From Clytia hemisphaerica (lineage: Eukaryota; Cnidaria; Hydrozoa; Leptothecata; Clytiidae): 64,000 bases of DNA. Shown in pieces: positions 37,195 through 50,651 of this stretch; the stretch's first letter is position 1; every line of letters starts with the position of its first letter. The translations under genes were made by a program, and so were the position numbers. The DNA lies in NCBI GenBank assembly GCA_902728285.1, contig CACVBU010000292.1, positions 1,368,256 to 1,432,255 on the forward strand, written 5' to 3'. The notes below the pieces were generated by a model that saw only the letters and a program-made list of their open reading frames with translations, was not told the origin of the DNA and did no database searches.

Positions 37195-40055
37195 ATGAGT
37201 ATGTGGAACGAGTTGAGATCAATGCGAAGCGAAGAAAGTGTTCGCAAACTGAGCGAAATTTACAAGAAAAGAAATTTCCCAACTGAAGTTAGGGATATGT
37301 TTGCAGGCTGGTTTGAAGAACAAGATTGGTAACAACTTTCACTCATTATTTATATATTTTTCTTTGAATTTCCTATAATCCTAAAAGTGATTAAATTGGG
37401 CCATTGCAAGTACTAGAATCACAATCTATAGAAGGGCATTACTTGTTAGCTGTCAAATGTTAAAAATATAGACTTTGAATCAAGTACAATCAATACCTAA
37501 TCAACCTTTAGCGTTGAAAATAAATTGACTTGTAAATTCATCACCAGTCCCTTCAAAAGCGCTCCTAAGGCCATGTTCGCACGTGACGGTTCCGTTTCGC
37601 TCCGAAACGGAATGAAGCCATTCTATTGGTTAGAAGTGACGTAACACTTGAATGTAACCAATGTAAGGCTTCATTTCGTTTCGGAGCGAAACGGAACCGT
37701 CACGTGTGAACATGGCCTAACGGTTTGATAGGTGTATTCTTGGAATATCGAAGCTTTTTCATTTTGCCATTTATTCAAAGGTTTCTAAATTTACAATCGC
37801 TTGTACAAAACTTTCATTATTTTGCTTTGTTTTTTGCTTCCAACAATTTGCTGCATTGGTCTCGATTGATCACGCTCTATTTTTCATTTGTAGGAGTTTC
37901 CAAGAGCAACTTCCAGAAAATTCGATGCGTGCCCAAGAATTATTATCTACTCTGATCAAGAAAATTGATGAACATTGCTCTAAGGTACATGCTACTTTTT
38001 TTGGTGAATGATTTAAATTGAATTAACGTCGTTTTGTATAAGATTCCCATCTCTGCACTAAGATTTTTGTCCATTTTTCGGAATCTTTCCGCTATTTTTC
38101 CCGGGATAACCGGAATGTGGTTGAAAAGGATTAGTTTAACTAAAGGTACGTGTTGTTGTGTTTACTCATGAAACTGCCTAAGCTTTTTTTTCAACTACTC
38201 AAAGTCCTGGTCTTTTTCCGGTAGAAAAGTGATAAAGGAATTTTAGTGCGGAAATGGGAATCTTATACAAAAAGACAGTATACTTTCACTGAAGTACTCT
38301 AAAATATCAAATTCGATGGCATGGATTTTGGTAACTTCGATTTTCACTTTTTAGTCACCAGCAGATTTGATGAGCCAGATGCGTCTGCTGGAAACCAAGA
38401 GGACTTTCAATGTAAGTTTTAACCACTGTATCCCATCTCCTTGTGGTTTTGAACCTGGGAAAACATATACTATGCGAGGTGATAAGTCATGTCGACTAAC
38501 TCGATGCCTTCTTCAATTCAAAGGGGGTGTTCTTTGTAAATCCCGCATCCTGTTATAGAGTCTAGAAAACAATATTGGGCTTGATCATGCTTTTTCTGAC
38601 GATTTTTCTTACTTTATTTTTAAGTCTTTGAGGGTCAAGATTATTTTCAATATATCTCATTGAATTGGCAAAAGTTTACCCAATTGTTCTTTTAAAATCG
38701 TTCTTATATTATTAAGATTACATGTACTTTTACTGATAGTAAATCTCTTTTTATTTTTTTATGAATGTTCAGGATAGTTTTGGTAGTGATGCCAAACTGT
38801 TTGTGGCAACAGTACGAGATATTTTGACAGATGAACGAGAACTATTGGCTGTCAAACATATGGTATGAAAAAAGTCTTCCTGTCCCTTTTTCCAGACAGA
38901 CACACCTTATGCTAGTTTGGATTAAGTTTTCTATAGACAATCCTGTAGCAATTGTCTACTGAATCGACCCTTAAAAGGTATGAATTAAGAAGACACTGAG
39001 ATACCCAGTCAGCAATAAAAGAACTGCATTCTCTTATGGTCAGACATTAGATTAAAAAAAGAGGAGTTTGAAACTGAAAAACTTGAGCTTGTGGTATTTT
39101 TACGATGTTTTAGTCAACCAAAAAAAGTTTTTTTTGAACGATTCTTCAAAAGCGGCCAAGAATGGGACAACTCTCATTCTTTTTTCGATCAAGCGTCATG
39201 AAACCAAGATAAAAACCTACATGATTGGGCTATTCCAGAAATACCCCCCCCCCATATGTTGAGGAGATGTAACGTCCAGGGTGGTCCAAAAAAATGGGAG
39301 AAAAAAGTCCAAGGGGGTCCTGAAAAATTGGGAAAAAATCCAGGGAGTCAACTTAAAAAAAAGATCTTCTTAACATAGGGGGTACAAATCTTTTCTGCCC
39401 ATTTGCGGCGTTCTCTGGAACCAAAACATACAAAAACTTTCAAAAATATTTTTTTTTTCAGTCATGATTTTTGAAGAACATAAATTTAACTTCTTTCTGG
39501 TATAGAGAAAAAATAAGCTTATGCTTAATCGATAAGTTTGCTAGAGTATTATGTGTCTTATCGAAATTTTATGTACACTTTTCACTGCTTGTCAAGCAAG
39601 GAATAGAAAATATTTATGAATTCATAGATGAGGTAGTCAACGTATATCATAATATCGTTCATTAAGATTTTTGTAAATAAGTCCATTTGAACTGTCCGAA
39701 ATATGAATGAGCGCATGATTGTTTATGGAATTCCTTTTCAACTTTGATTTCTATCGATGTTATACTTTTCACTGAGCCCTTAGAAAATGAAATTGTTGTA
39801 CTACAAAATATTTCGATCTTTTGTGTAGAACATTCTTTGAACTGACTGTGAAATCCCCAGTGCTTCGTATACAAAGCAGAACTTGCATATTGAAATCACG
39901 ATAGAAGTAAAAAGACTTTATGTATGGTTTTTTGTATATCAATAGGAGGAGGTAAACTTGAATTCTCAAAGTGGAGTACCGACACCCCAACAACAAGGAC
40001 AAGGTGGCCCGCAACAACAACAACAACAACAACCCATGGACTCCACAACCTCCAT

Positions 40056-40088
<33 letters not shown>

Positions 40089-43000
40089 ACAAGGGATGAT
40101 CAGTGACGTCAGACAATCCTTAATGGAGTTGAAATCCAACGTTATGGTATGTTTATATTTGTCTCAAATTTCACATATCTTCCCTTTTGGTTTTCCCTTT
40201 TAATGTGCATAAAATTACAATGTCTGATTTTCCTTTCATTTGAAGAGTTTGGATGCTTACATCAAAGAATATCGTAATCGACAAGAGGATTTCATCATTC
40301 AATATCAGGATGTCTGCAAAGTTGAAGGTCCGTAACGAACGCTCATCCATTACTCTTACCCATAATGCATTGTGATTAAGAACTCGTTTAGACGGCCCAC
40401 TTTTCGCTCTGCCTATTCTAATTGTGAATTAAAGTTGGCATAAAGTGGGCTGTCTAAAGTCAATGCATTGACTTTTGACGTCAATGCAATGTCTTCTTTC
40501 AACCTTTTCCAAGTGATTTTAACTGCCAACTTTGTGCCCACTTTCTGCCTACTCTACCAATTAGAATCGGTCGTCTAAACTAGAGCTAATACACACCCTG
40601 ATGTATTAATTATGATACTTTGAAAGCTCCTTTCTTGATTAAAAAAGAATTCCCAAATGAAATTCTCCGATTAAAATCAACGAGACGAGAAGAAACAGGT
40701 TGTTGAAGTTAAATCTTCTTATTCTCTCTTTTAGCTGATTTAAATCAACTCGGTCAACGTCCTCAAAGCGTGCAAATCCAGCAACAGGTATACATAATAA
40801 TAGTTACCAAGGGTTACCAAGGCCCTGTGGATTTTGCCTCTCTCGGCCAAAAGTTTCTAAGTTTCATAAAATGTCGGAGCTTAGTGATCATTTGATTATT
40901 CTTATGCCAATTCTCTACACTATAATTGAATTGACGAATGAATCAACGAATCAATGAAAGAAAATTGGAACGAATGAGAAATTGAGCAAGTGAACGAACG
41001 ATTCAAATCATGGCGTTCTAAAATAGCCCCTCTATCTCTTTTTCAGATGGCAATGATGCAGAAACGGAAAGAAGACATCGAGAATATGTTAAGAACAAAA
41101 GCAGAACAGCTTTTAAAAGACAGAGATGTATGTTCCTTACTTGTAGTGTTAAATCTACTTAACTCTTTCATCATTTAAAGGACTTGAACCTAATTTAAAA
41201 CCTTGCTCACACCAGAACTCAGAATTTCGTATTTTTACTGCGAATAAAATATCTTAACCAGTACGTTTAAAGGCCGGGCTAGAGTAGATTGTTTTGTTCA
41301 ACCCTTCCCAAGTTAGAAAAAGTGAAGAATTGTGCTACATTTTGGACGATGAATTAAATCAAGTTTTCGATGGGCACGTTTCTCGAAGTCTTTACTTTCA
41401 CTCCGGTGTTCTTTTTAACCACAAAGGTCCCGCGTGTTGGATTTGAAAAAGTTTCTTCATTAGATCTTGCCATATTTTAATAGCATAACTTACCCTTTGT
41501 CTTTTACAGATCATCATGAAAACATTGTTGAACCTTCAGCAAAGCGTCCAACAGCTCAGTACAAAGATCATTGAAGATATCTTCAGTTGGAGAGCTATGC
41601 AACAGAAATCGTTGAGTGGAGCTCCTAAACCTGGATCTCTTGACGATATACAAGAAGCGTAAGATAAAACTCAAATTACTTTAACACAAAATCATTATTT
41701 TTTGCTTCAGCGGCAAGAGTCCGGTGATAGCATACCGCAGTGATTCTAAAAATAGGCATCAAAATTACTGTTTATTCGAGTTTTAATCCCATCATCCTTT
41801 GCATTAATTGCGTTTGCAAGTCAATTAAACTTATTGACTATACAAAAGTAATAACTTGCACGCATTACGAATCAAGATGAAAAGGATTGTGGGATTGAAT
41901 TTCGGTCAAATGTTAAAAGTAATAATTATGACGTCTGTATAGCGGTGTGCTATTGAATTTCAAAAACGAACAATCCCGTATATTTGGTTGACCTTCAATA
42001 TAAGCTACGGACTTGATTTAACAGTAGTATTTCTTTTTGTTTCAGGTTCGAAAATATTAGCGAAAGTTTATGGCATTTCTACTCCCTTGCAACACAAGTA
42101 TTTCAATTTGGATTTCAATTTTTGTTTACTCTTAACTGAACTAACTTTTTTGTCTATTGTTATAAAAATACGGTTGCAAGCTCTCCATAGAATAGTTATC
42201 ATCGATACCTTTTTTTTGCCGATAAGTAATAATTGTTAGGGTCGTTCTTAAGCGCACCGTAAACATTCCTTACTTTTTCGCATTTCAACTTTCAGTACAA
42301 ACTGTTATTCGACATGCTTCCTATCACGAAATACGGACAAGAAAAGGAAAACATTGAACAACTTTTGAAAGAAATTGTACGAACGCTAACAGCGCTCATT
42401 ACCAGGTAAATAAGTGTTCAAAGTTCATTCGTGTAATCGAAGTATATAAAGAGGCTTTTCCGTTTAAAAATTCTGCATGATTCACCAAAATTTCAAGAAT
42501 ATGTGTTGATTTGCTGTCTAAAATCCATTGGAATCCGTGACGAAGAACCTTGCGTTGACCACTGGTAATTAAACCATCATTTTGAATTTTAAAAGGAAGT
42601 TAGTTTTTTGCAATTTTTTCATTTGCTTCGTTCGATTTACAAAAAAAGAGAATCTGATATCACTAACTTTCATTTTCTAGGTCTTTCATTGTCGATAAGC
42701 AACCACCTCAAGTACTCAAAACTCAAACCAAGTTTCAAGCTTCTGTTCGGCTATTGATTGGATCCAGGCTAAACCTACAAATGAGCACGGAAGTGACAGT
42801 TTCTATCTTGAGGTAACAGCTACAGTTATTTTTTTTACATTCTCTGTCACTCAGCTAAACTTCGAATCCCTACAGCTTTGCTAGCCTTATTTACTGACCT
42901 CTATAGATACATTCCTTATAGAAACTTTCTAAAATAAAATATTTTGTAAGAGAATGAACAGCTTTGGGAGTATCCTTTGATAGGACTTGTAAAAGTTGTG

Positions 43001-46000
43001 TTTTTTCTTCTTCTAGTGAAAAGCAATGCAAAGAGTTGGCAGCTGGAAAGAAATTATCGTGAGAATCATTTTTGTTTTTCGTCTTAAACCGTGTACCTAC
43101 ATTGCACTCATTCTAACACCAGGCACAACCCTTCCTGCTTCTTACAGACCATGGACGTAGTTTTTTTAACCCTGGACGTGGTTTCATCTTCCTGATATCC
43201 TAAACCATTTCGCTCGATTTGAATTTTTATGCAAATCTTTCTTATACATATCTTTTTTCTTTCAGGGAAATTGGAACTTGTGGAGAAATCTTGAATGAAA
43301 AATGTGTAAGTAGAATAGGAGACAAACTCATTATGATTTGGAAAGGAGGCGCACTGCTATGCCGACGAAGCAGAATATACTTTACACGCGCGCTGTCGAA
43401 AAGGAAGAAAGTGGTTCTTTCTTTTGCTCAAAAATACTGTGCAAGCAAATGGTAGGAGATATGTTATATAATGTCCTTTAAATATTAATTATTTTTGATG
43501 GATGTTTTTTTGTTTTTAGGTGATGGAATTGAACAAAGATAGATCTTACTTGCAAGCCGAATTCAAAAACTTGGTATGAATTCGTAAAAATTCTTTATAA
43601 TTATTTTTACAATGTTTATTCCATCTGTTTTGTTTACATAGATTTCAAAACATTTTCAATTCTTTATTTTTCCAGCAATTGAAAAAGATCAAACGTCAAG
43701 ATCGTAAAGGTCAAGAGGTAAACATGAACATCTACCCAATAAACAAAAAAAATCTCATTTGACCTTGTATTGTTTTGACCAATTCTATACACATATCAAC
43801 CTGGCGTAGTCGGCTCCCGTTAAAACTCCATAATGAGAAAGACATTTTCCTGGACTTTGTGGTAGAGTGCAAACTATTTTTTGCATTCGAATAGTTCCAC
43901 TAAAATAACGTTACTATATCACTTCAATGCAAGTGTATCTGGCTTTTTTCACAAGAGAGCTTTTACGCTTATGTTTTCAATACCGATGTCGAATAGAATT
44001 TTCATTGTATTTTCGTCACCGTGTCCTCAAAAGCTGACCGTGCTGCAAAGGGTCGATAGGAGCATTGAATCTCAGAACTACCACAAAATACTTTGAACAT
44101 TGTCGTTATCTTTTTGTTTACAGTCTGTGTTGGAAGCGAAGAGTGCATTGGTGTTTTCAGCCAACTTGAATATCAGTGGTGATGAGCTACCTGTGCTGGT
44201 AACATATTTATATTTGAGAATGCATTCGCTTTTTAATTGCCCTTAGTCCAGCCGACTCGACATGCACGTTGAAAGCACTGAACTTTATATACACCCTGGA
44301 CTCAATATCCCAGCCAAACAAAATCTTTGATCGGAGTTTTTTGAAAGTGGTACCAATATTAAATATTAAATATATTTACACGGAAAACTCATTGATAATC
44401 ATTGCATCGTGATAAATTGATTCACATTGAGTTACTAGGGTACCATTTTTCTAAAAACTCCGATAAAAAATGGTGGATATAGCATAGGGTCATTGGTTGA
44501 TTGTCTTTTCCTTTTACTGTTAGCCAATGTTAGGACTTTGCACAACAGTTGTGAGCAGTAATTGCAGATGAACTTTTTAGCCCATAAATTTAAATCAGTT
44601 TACGCTTTTAATTTTAGTGCATGTCAGTTCCTGTCGTTGTCGTCGTCCATGGCAACCAAGGACCAAATTCTGAAGCAACCATCATCTGGGATAATATGTT
44701 CTCCAGACCTGTAAGTCTCCTTATTGTCATTTTACAAACATACTTTTCAAGTCTGAAATTGTTAATAATACATACAAAAATATGCTATGAGCTTGAAATC
44801 CTTGAAAATTCCTGTACTGTCGAGTCGAACACGCACGGGAACAGAAATTTGTTTGAGTAAATTTCGCGTTATGGAGTAAGGTTTATAAAAAGCATTGTTA
44901 ACTAATATTGTGGTGCCCTACTGGTCCTAGACACTCAAGGAAGCGAACTTTCCTCGACAATTTGAGGCGGGAAACAGGGCTCGAGTTAGAAGAACTGAAA
45001 ACAGTTATGTCAGACCTTGAGCTGTGGAGAGAGATGATGATGATGGATGTTAACTGAAAGGACAAGAAAACTTCTACGAGTTCAAGAGGTTCAAATTAAA
45101 GAGACTATTGTATTTATACACCATAGGACCGTGAGCCATTTGATGTTCCCGAAGAAGTGACGTGGAAGGACATGTCGGTCGCTTTGAACGCTCGTTGGAT
45201 GATGACGTCAGATAACGAACTTCATTCTGATCATTTGATGTATTTGAGAGAGAAAATCTTCTCCAACGTTGCCGGTAAGTGAATGTATTGCATTCGTTGT
45301 ACACGCTTTTTGTATAAGAACATAAGGCTTTGATGGCCAAAATGTTTAGAACAAGTAAATATATTTTAAGACTTTGCTGTGGAAACTAAAACACCCAATT
45401 TCTTAAGAAATTACACAAAAATACTTTAAAAGTGGTGAAAATAAGAACAGGTTAAGAACATTTTTAGGCTTAAAAATAAAAAAATCTAGAACATATGAAG
45501 GCTTGAAAATTTTGGATGTTCTTATAAAAAACGCGAACAATCAATCAAACAAACAATCATGGACGGTCGAACTTTGCATTATAAATCTTATATACCAGTT
45601 CTTGAAGAGGAGAGTTTCTCAAATGACCCATTTTGAATCCGCACCTTACGATTTGATTACCGCCTGCGGCTTTTGGAATACTATACTGGCTACGCAGCTT
45701 TCTTTAGAGCATAGCTTTCGATTCTCTTTACCTAATTTAATAAATGACCCACGAAATTTTTACTTCGATTTTCCAACGCAAAAAAAAAATTGGCAAACTA
45801 GTCTAAAAAGAACTCTCAAAAAATTAGATTGAAAGTATTAAATCTTATCATGATGAATTCGATATAGTGTTCCTTGCTGTGTGGTATATCATGTAGTTCA
45901 GCTATGAATGTTTCATGTGATACGTCAATACCGTAAATCCTCGAATAAGCGCCCGGACGCTTATTTAATTTTTCAGGCTCTAAGGGGGGCGCTTATTCGA

Positions 46001-48644
46001 GCGGGGCGCTTATTTTTTTATTTCAGAAATTCGTATATCAACAAATTCGGAATCTGCTTAAACTTAACTGTTTCAAAGGGTTGGTTTTTCAAAAAAGGAT
46101 GAATAAAAAAAAATTGGAAAAATCCAATTGACAATGTCTATCATTTTATTCTTAAAAAATCGCTTTCTTTCTTTTTAAGACACAAGTATCTACTCAATAT
46201 CATATTAAATCAATATTTTAACTAAAAGGGGGCGCTTATTCGAGCGGGGCGCTTATTCGACGATTTACGGTAATAAACTTTCATTTAATTACTTTTAGAT
46301 AAAGAAATGATCACACCAGAGACGAAAATCCCTTGGGCTCTCTTCAATAAGGTATGTTGCTCTTGAACCTTTCTTCTTTCGTTTGATTTCGATGGTGGCA
46401 GAAAGTTATAATTCTTAACAATTTTTAGGTACTTAATGCTTCACTGAGAGAATATTTCCTTGTTTTCTTAGGAGCCGTTGAAAGGACGGAGTTTTACATT
46501 TTGGGAATGGTTCCATGGAGCCATTGAGGTTGTTCGTAAAAATCTCAAAGAACACTGGAAAGATTCGTAAGTAGATTCCATCTATCTACATAGGTTCCGT
46601 TTTCACTTTTTTTTCAAATGAACAATACAAACCCCTTGGATGTGGCAAATAAACATCATTTTTGTTTACCCCCTCCTCTCTTCATTCTTTACCTTCTTAT
46701 AACACGGAGTGAACAGACTATCCTTAGTTACTTACCATTGAATTGTCTGTAAATGGAGATACTCCAATGTATTGATCACCAAAATAATGCTCTACTTTCC
46801 CTGATAACATTGAAGAAATACCTTTCCCATTTCAGAACTCTTGAATTCATGTCACGTCAAACTGCTCATCAAAAATTATTAGAAAAAACACCTGGCACTT
46901 TCTTGATCCGATTTTCTGATGGTGAACTCGGTGCCGTAACTATCGCCTGGTGTAACGAAAGACATGGTATGGAAGGTTTTTTTTCTTCCGAGGTTATTTT
47001 TTAAGGCTCTCCTCACTTTGGTGAATGTGGAGTCACCGTGACCGTATAAGACGCCGTTGTAATCAAACACGCATCATAATCATTTTGATGAAAGCGAAAT
47101 ATTTTTATTTACACCAATCAAATGTCATTCTAATGACTCGGAATTTGATGATGATATTTTCCATCTCAGGACGAAAGGAGATTTGGTATTTGCAACCATG
47201 GAGCTCCAAAGATTTCTCTATCCGAAACTTGGCTGACAGGTGAGAGAGAATTCGTTGTATTTAATCTGAGTGAAATTCCGATAAAAGAATGATTTAAATG
47301 CTATGTCACTTTCGTGGAAATCGAGCAAGGTATCGCTTGTTCCACAATATTTATCTGATTAATGAATTTTTTTTCTTCAGGATCTTCGACATTCCAGAGC
47401 TGACGTATTTATACCCCAACATCCGAAAAGAACAAGCTTTTGGTCGTTTCAAGTCGAACGAGGGTAAATAAAGCCTTATGTTTTCATTGTAGATACATTT
47501 CATGCTTTACCTCCTGTAACCGAGAATGGCCAGTGACGTGAGATTGATGTTGGACTTGTTATAGTTATTTGTACATCATTTTGTCATCTTTTCTTCCTTC
47601 GCCCAAATTCTCCGTTCGTCAGAGTTAACTGAAATTTATGATATTCGACGGCTTAAAATGGTTTGTTCAGCTTGCTATAGTTATTCAAATTCCAATCGAA
47701 TGTCAATACACAACAAATTGGAAATTTTTTAGTTTTTATAATTCTTTTTGAGTGTATACACACTCAAGAACAATGTAAACTCAATTTTCTGGCATTAATA
47801 CATTATATCTTTCTTTAGTTGCCACTGATGTCGATCCACATGGATATGTATCTGCCGGTATCATCGCTCGAATGTATGTATCTCTTTGTTTGTATATTGT
47901 TCAATTTAAATTTCACCTTTTTGTCAACTTGAAACTTTTTCTATAAAATTTGTCTGTTGTGAATATTCGAGGAAAATATTTTGTCTTTTATAGTTTGCCA
48001 ACACAAGATCAAGCTTACATGAACCAAAATCCTTATTCACCAGGAGCTCCCCAACAACAGCAATGGCCAATGGTAAACTTTCCATCTTTCTGACTTTCTA
48101 TACTGCCAGAGTTACTACCCTTTCCTCCCCCAACCACTTGGGGAAAAGAAAATAATTTCATAGAGTCTTTTCTACCGCTAACTCGTGAACGTTTGAAATC
48201 TATCAAAGTGAGAAATCTTTTTTTGAAATGGACTTAGTTGCTTGTCTGGAAAAATATTAAATCTATATCCTGTAGGAAATCGAAAATCCTTCCCAACATA
48301 ACCATACTATCGCTATATGATCAGAATATTGTTTAGTTCAGACAAGGGCAAAATCAATCCACTCTGCAATAACTATTCAATCCTTTCTGACGGTCTTTGG
48401 TTCTTTTTTTCTTACCCAGGCTTCACCAGAATTTCCAGGTAGCAACCAACAGATCGCTTTCTCGCCACAGATGAGCGGAGGTGCTGAGATGGGCGGCCTG
48501 AATCCTAATGCGGAATTAGATTTTGCTGATTCCAGCGGAGTGGATTATAATAACATGATATCGGAAGCCAGTAATGATGCTCACATGACCAATAATATGG
48601 AATTCGCTCGCTATTTCCCTGTTGGTAACAATTATAGTCAGTAA
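37195..48644 (+). CDS. STAT: STAT transcription factor (signal transducer and activator of transcription)
   Basis: 27 exons, all junctions in frame, give 838 aa: 37195-37328, 37894-37984, 38355-38411, 38773-38862, 39946-40146, 40246-40327, 40735-40787, 41047-41127, 41510-41658, 42046-42097, 42296-42405, 42681-42812, 43017-43058, 43266-43305, 43520-43573, 43676-43717, 44124-44198, 44618-44710, 45127-45274, 46299-46351, 46472-46566, 46836-46966, 47170-47239, 47381-47463, 47819-47873, 47994-48072, 48420-48644. Domains: N-terminal protein-interaction domain (1-124; [25 protein letters not shown]), a Gln-rich linker (139-175), coiled coil (to about 365), DNA-binding region from SFIVDKQPP (368), linker, and SH2 with [13 protein letters not shown] (phosphate-binding Arg about 650). 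The likely JAK-phosphorylated tyrosine is Tyr729 in HGYVSAG, in the STAT5/6-like GYV context. The tail is Gln/Asn/Met-rich. Latent cytoplasmic factor that dimerises and enters the nucleus on tyrosine phosphorylation. Confidence 0.96.
37568..37718. mobile_element. Hairpin MITE in STAT intron 1
   Basis: GGCCATGTTCGCACGTGACG and the following GTTCCGTTTCGCTCCGAAAC are mirrored almost perfectly at 37665-37717. The arms are about 52 bp, the total about 150 bp, with a short loop. GC-rich relative to the intron. Confidence 0.85.
40379..40595. mobile_element. Small inverted-repeat element in STAT intron 6
   Basis: AACTCGTTTAGACGGCCCAC and TGCCTATTCTAATTG near the left are mirrored by CCAATTAGAATCGGTCGTCT then AAACTAGAG at the right. 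GTGGGC/GCCCAC phrases recur inside. About 215 bp, diverged. Confidence 0.55.
45929..46272. mobile_element. MITE in STAT intron 19 with GCGCTTATTCGAG-type ends and TA target site
   Basis: TA then CCGTAAATCCTCGAATAAGC at the left; GCTTATTCGACGATTTACGG then TA at the right, a clear inverted repeat. The GGGGCGCTTATTCGAGCGGG block is repeated inside in direct and inverted forms. About 340 bp, no coding capacity. The target-site pattern fits Tc1/mariner or pogo-type mobilisation. Confidence 0.8.
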
Positions 48645-49745
48645 AATGTATGTTCGGGATTAGAGTGATACTTTGAGCAACAGATTCGTGAACTCATTTG
48701 GCAAAAACGACAAAGCTTAATGAAAAGATTTACGAGAAGAAACGAAAAACAGCAGTACTAAGAGGACATTTTCCAACACTTTTTGTGTTGCAAATGTTCT
48801 TCTAAGCAAAATCACAAGAATACTTGCAGAAGCGTGAAAATCGTCCTTTTCAGAACATTGAAACAGAAAGTTTAAATGATAATTTTCGATGGACAGGGTG
48901 TGTATGGACTATTATATTTTTTTGAATAGAGGTAAATTTAAGTCACCTGGCCTGTTTTATATATCTTTTTCATTTGAACTCCTCAGTTTAAGTAAAAAAG
49001 ACTTTATTTCTGTAAAAAGAATTTCAAACTAAAACTCCTACGAACACAGCTGACTAACAACAACACGCTGCGGTTTATACCAGTAACTTTTTTATTTTTT
49101 CGATTTGCTTTATTTTAGGAATCATCATTTTTTTTATTATTTCTAAATTCACCTTGAATAATTTTATATGATAATTTTCATTGACCTTGTATATTGGTTG
49201 GTCACGTACGAATTTTTAGTTGCTGTTTTTTTTTTATAATTTGGTAGTAAAGAGGGTAAAAAAATTGCGCTGTAAGAACTTCATTTCAATAAGTTTTCTT
49301 GATTTTTCGTAAATTTCCCACCTTCAAACTCGCTTCATTACGCAATATTTTCTGCGTATTAATTTATCAGTAAATTTAATTCCTTTAAACATAACAATTC
49401 GAAAACTATTAAAATCATATCAACATGAAAAAATAACTTAGTCTTGTGATTTTGTAATTAAAACCATATTAAATTAACCTACTTTTCATTTTCGATTCAA
49501 AAATTCTTCATTTGAAATAACTTGCTAACTCAACAGCTGAATCAACAAGCTGCACGATGGAGGGTCAAATAGTAAGGTTTTCTTTGCTCCAGACCTTATA
49601 AAGTACTCCATCTCTGGGGTTTTTACTCATATTTCTTTTCATTGTTAAGTGGGATTCGTCGGGGTTTTTGGTTTAGGATCATCCATTTCCTTGCTATCAT
49701 TCAGTGTTGAAGTTTCTACAGGTTGAAAAAGAAATAATTTTGGAA
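48645..49745. other. STAT 3' flank and spacer
   Basis: Presumed STAT 3' untranslated region, then intergenic sequence. I see no AATAAA soon after the stop codon and no further gene. Confidence 0.4.
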
Positions 49746-50651
49746 ATGATGAAATCGTTGGTGTTTTTTGGACTTCTTATCCTCTCTTTGGTCTTCATAA
49801 AGGTAAGATACTTTTGGTCAAAATTCAATCTTTTCATTAGTGAAAATGGATAATTTTCTAAGTTTACAAATCCCAAGAGCTATTTCTTTAACTTTTTTGG
49901 TTTACTCATGGATGTAATGCAATAGTTTAAGGGGCTGGGCTCGAGTTTGACAAAAAAAAGAACTAATTCCTAGAACACAGGAACCACTGTTCAAATGATT
50001 ATAAACCTGATTGCCATGGGAAAATCTTTTAGGACGAATGACTGATACAAAATGATCAAACTTCAAATGTTGTAGCCAGAAACGAGTATCTTCTAAACTG
50101 GAAGGGTTGATTTATTTGTATTTGGAAACGATCTGTAAGATTTTGGAAGAGGAAATCTGCATGAGTTTCTTTCTTTGATTTCTTTAATTCAATTTTTTTA
50201 TTTTAGGAATCATCTGCAGGGAAATCATTGCAAGACTCCAAACTTGAAGATCTACCAAGAGGTATGACATATATCTGTGTACTGTGCAGTCACTCCCTGT
50301 GTTTATCTATTATTTCTAAGCATCTTCATTAATAATTAACCTAATTTTCCCGTATTAAGAAAGCCCATGAAATTCGTCAATTCAAGGCATCGCTGCTAGA
50401 CTGTCAAAGCTGATTCAACTGAGAAAAGGACTAAGACACTCCTATCCCAAATGGGACGCTGTGATCAAATATTTGAATATATTCATACTGAGAGGTAGAA
50501 TTATTTACCAACCAAACCTTTTTTATCTTCAGCGGTCGCCGAAGGGGACGATGGGCGAGACACGTGCGATCACACTGAATATGGATGTTGCCCAAATGGT
50601 GTCGCGTCCGCTTCTGGACCGCACTACAAAGGATGTGGAGAAGAGGATTAA
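49746..50651 (+). CDS. Small secreted cysteine-containing peptide precursor
   Basis: Four exons (49746-49802, 50207-50261, 50387-50494, 50533-50651) join in frame to 112 aa. Exon 1 is a signal peptide (MMKSLVFFGLLILSLVF). The middle is basic and helical-looking (IAARLSKLIQLRKGLRHSYP). The last exon carries a four-cysteine stretch, CDHTEYGCCPNG followed by a spacer and GPHYKGC (Cys about 85, 92, 93, 108). The YGCCPxG...GPxxxGC pattern resembles short modules in extracellular proteins such as papilin-like proteins, but I cannot assign a function. The acceptor of exon 3 (TTCAAG|GC) has a weak pyrimidine tract and was chosen because it alone keeps the frame open. Confidence 0.6.

Noticed and set aside
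39769..40116. Minus-strand Leu-rich ORF
   Set aside because: Reverse reading of the STAT poly-Gln exon.
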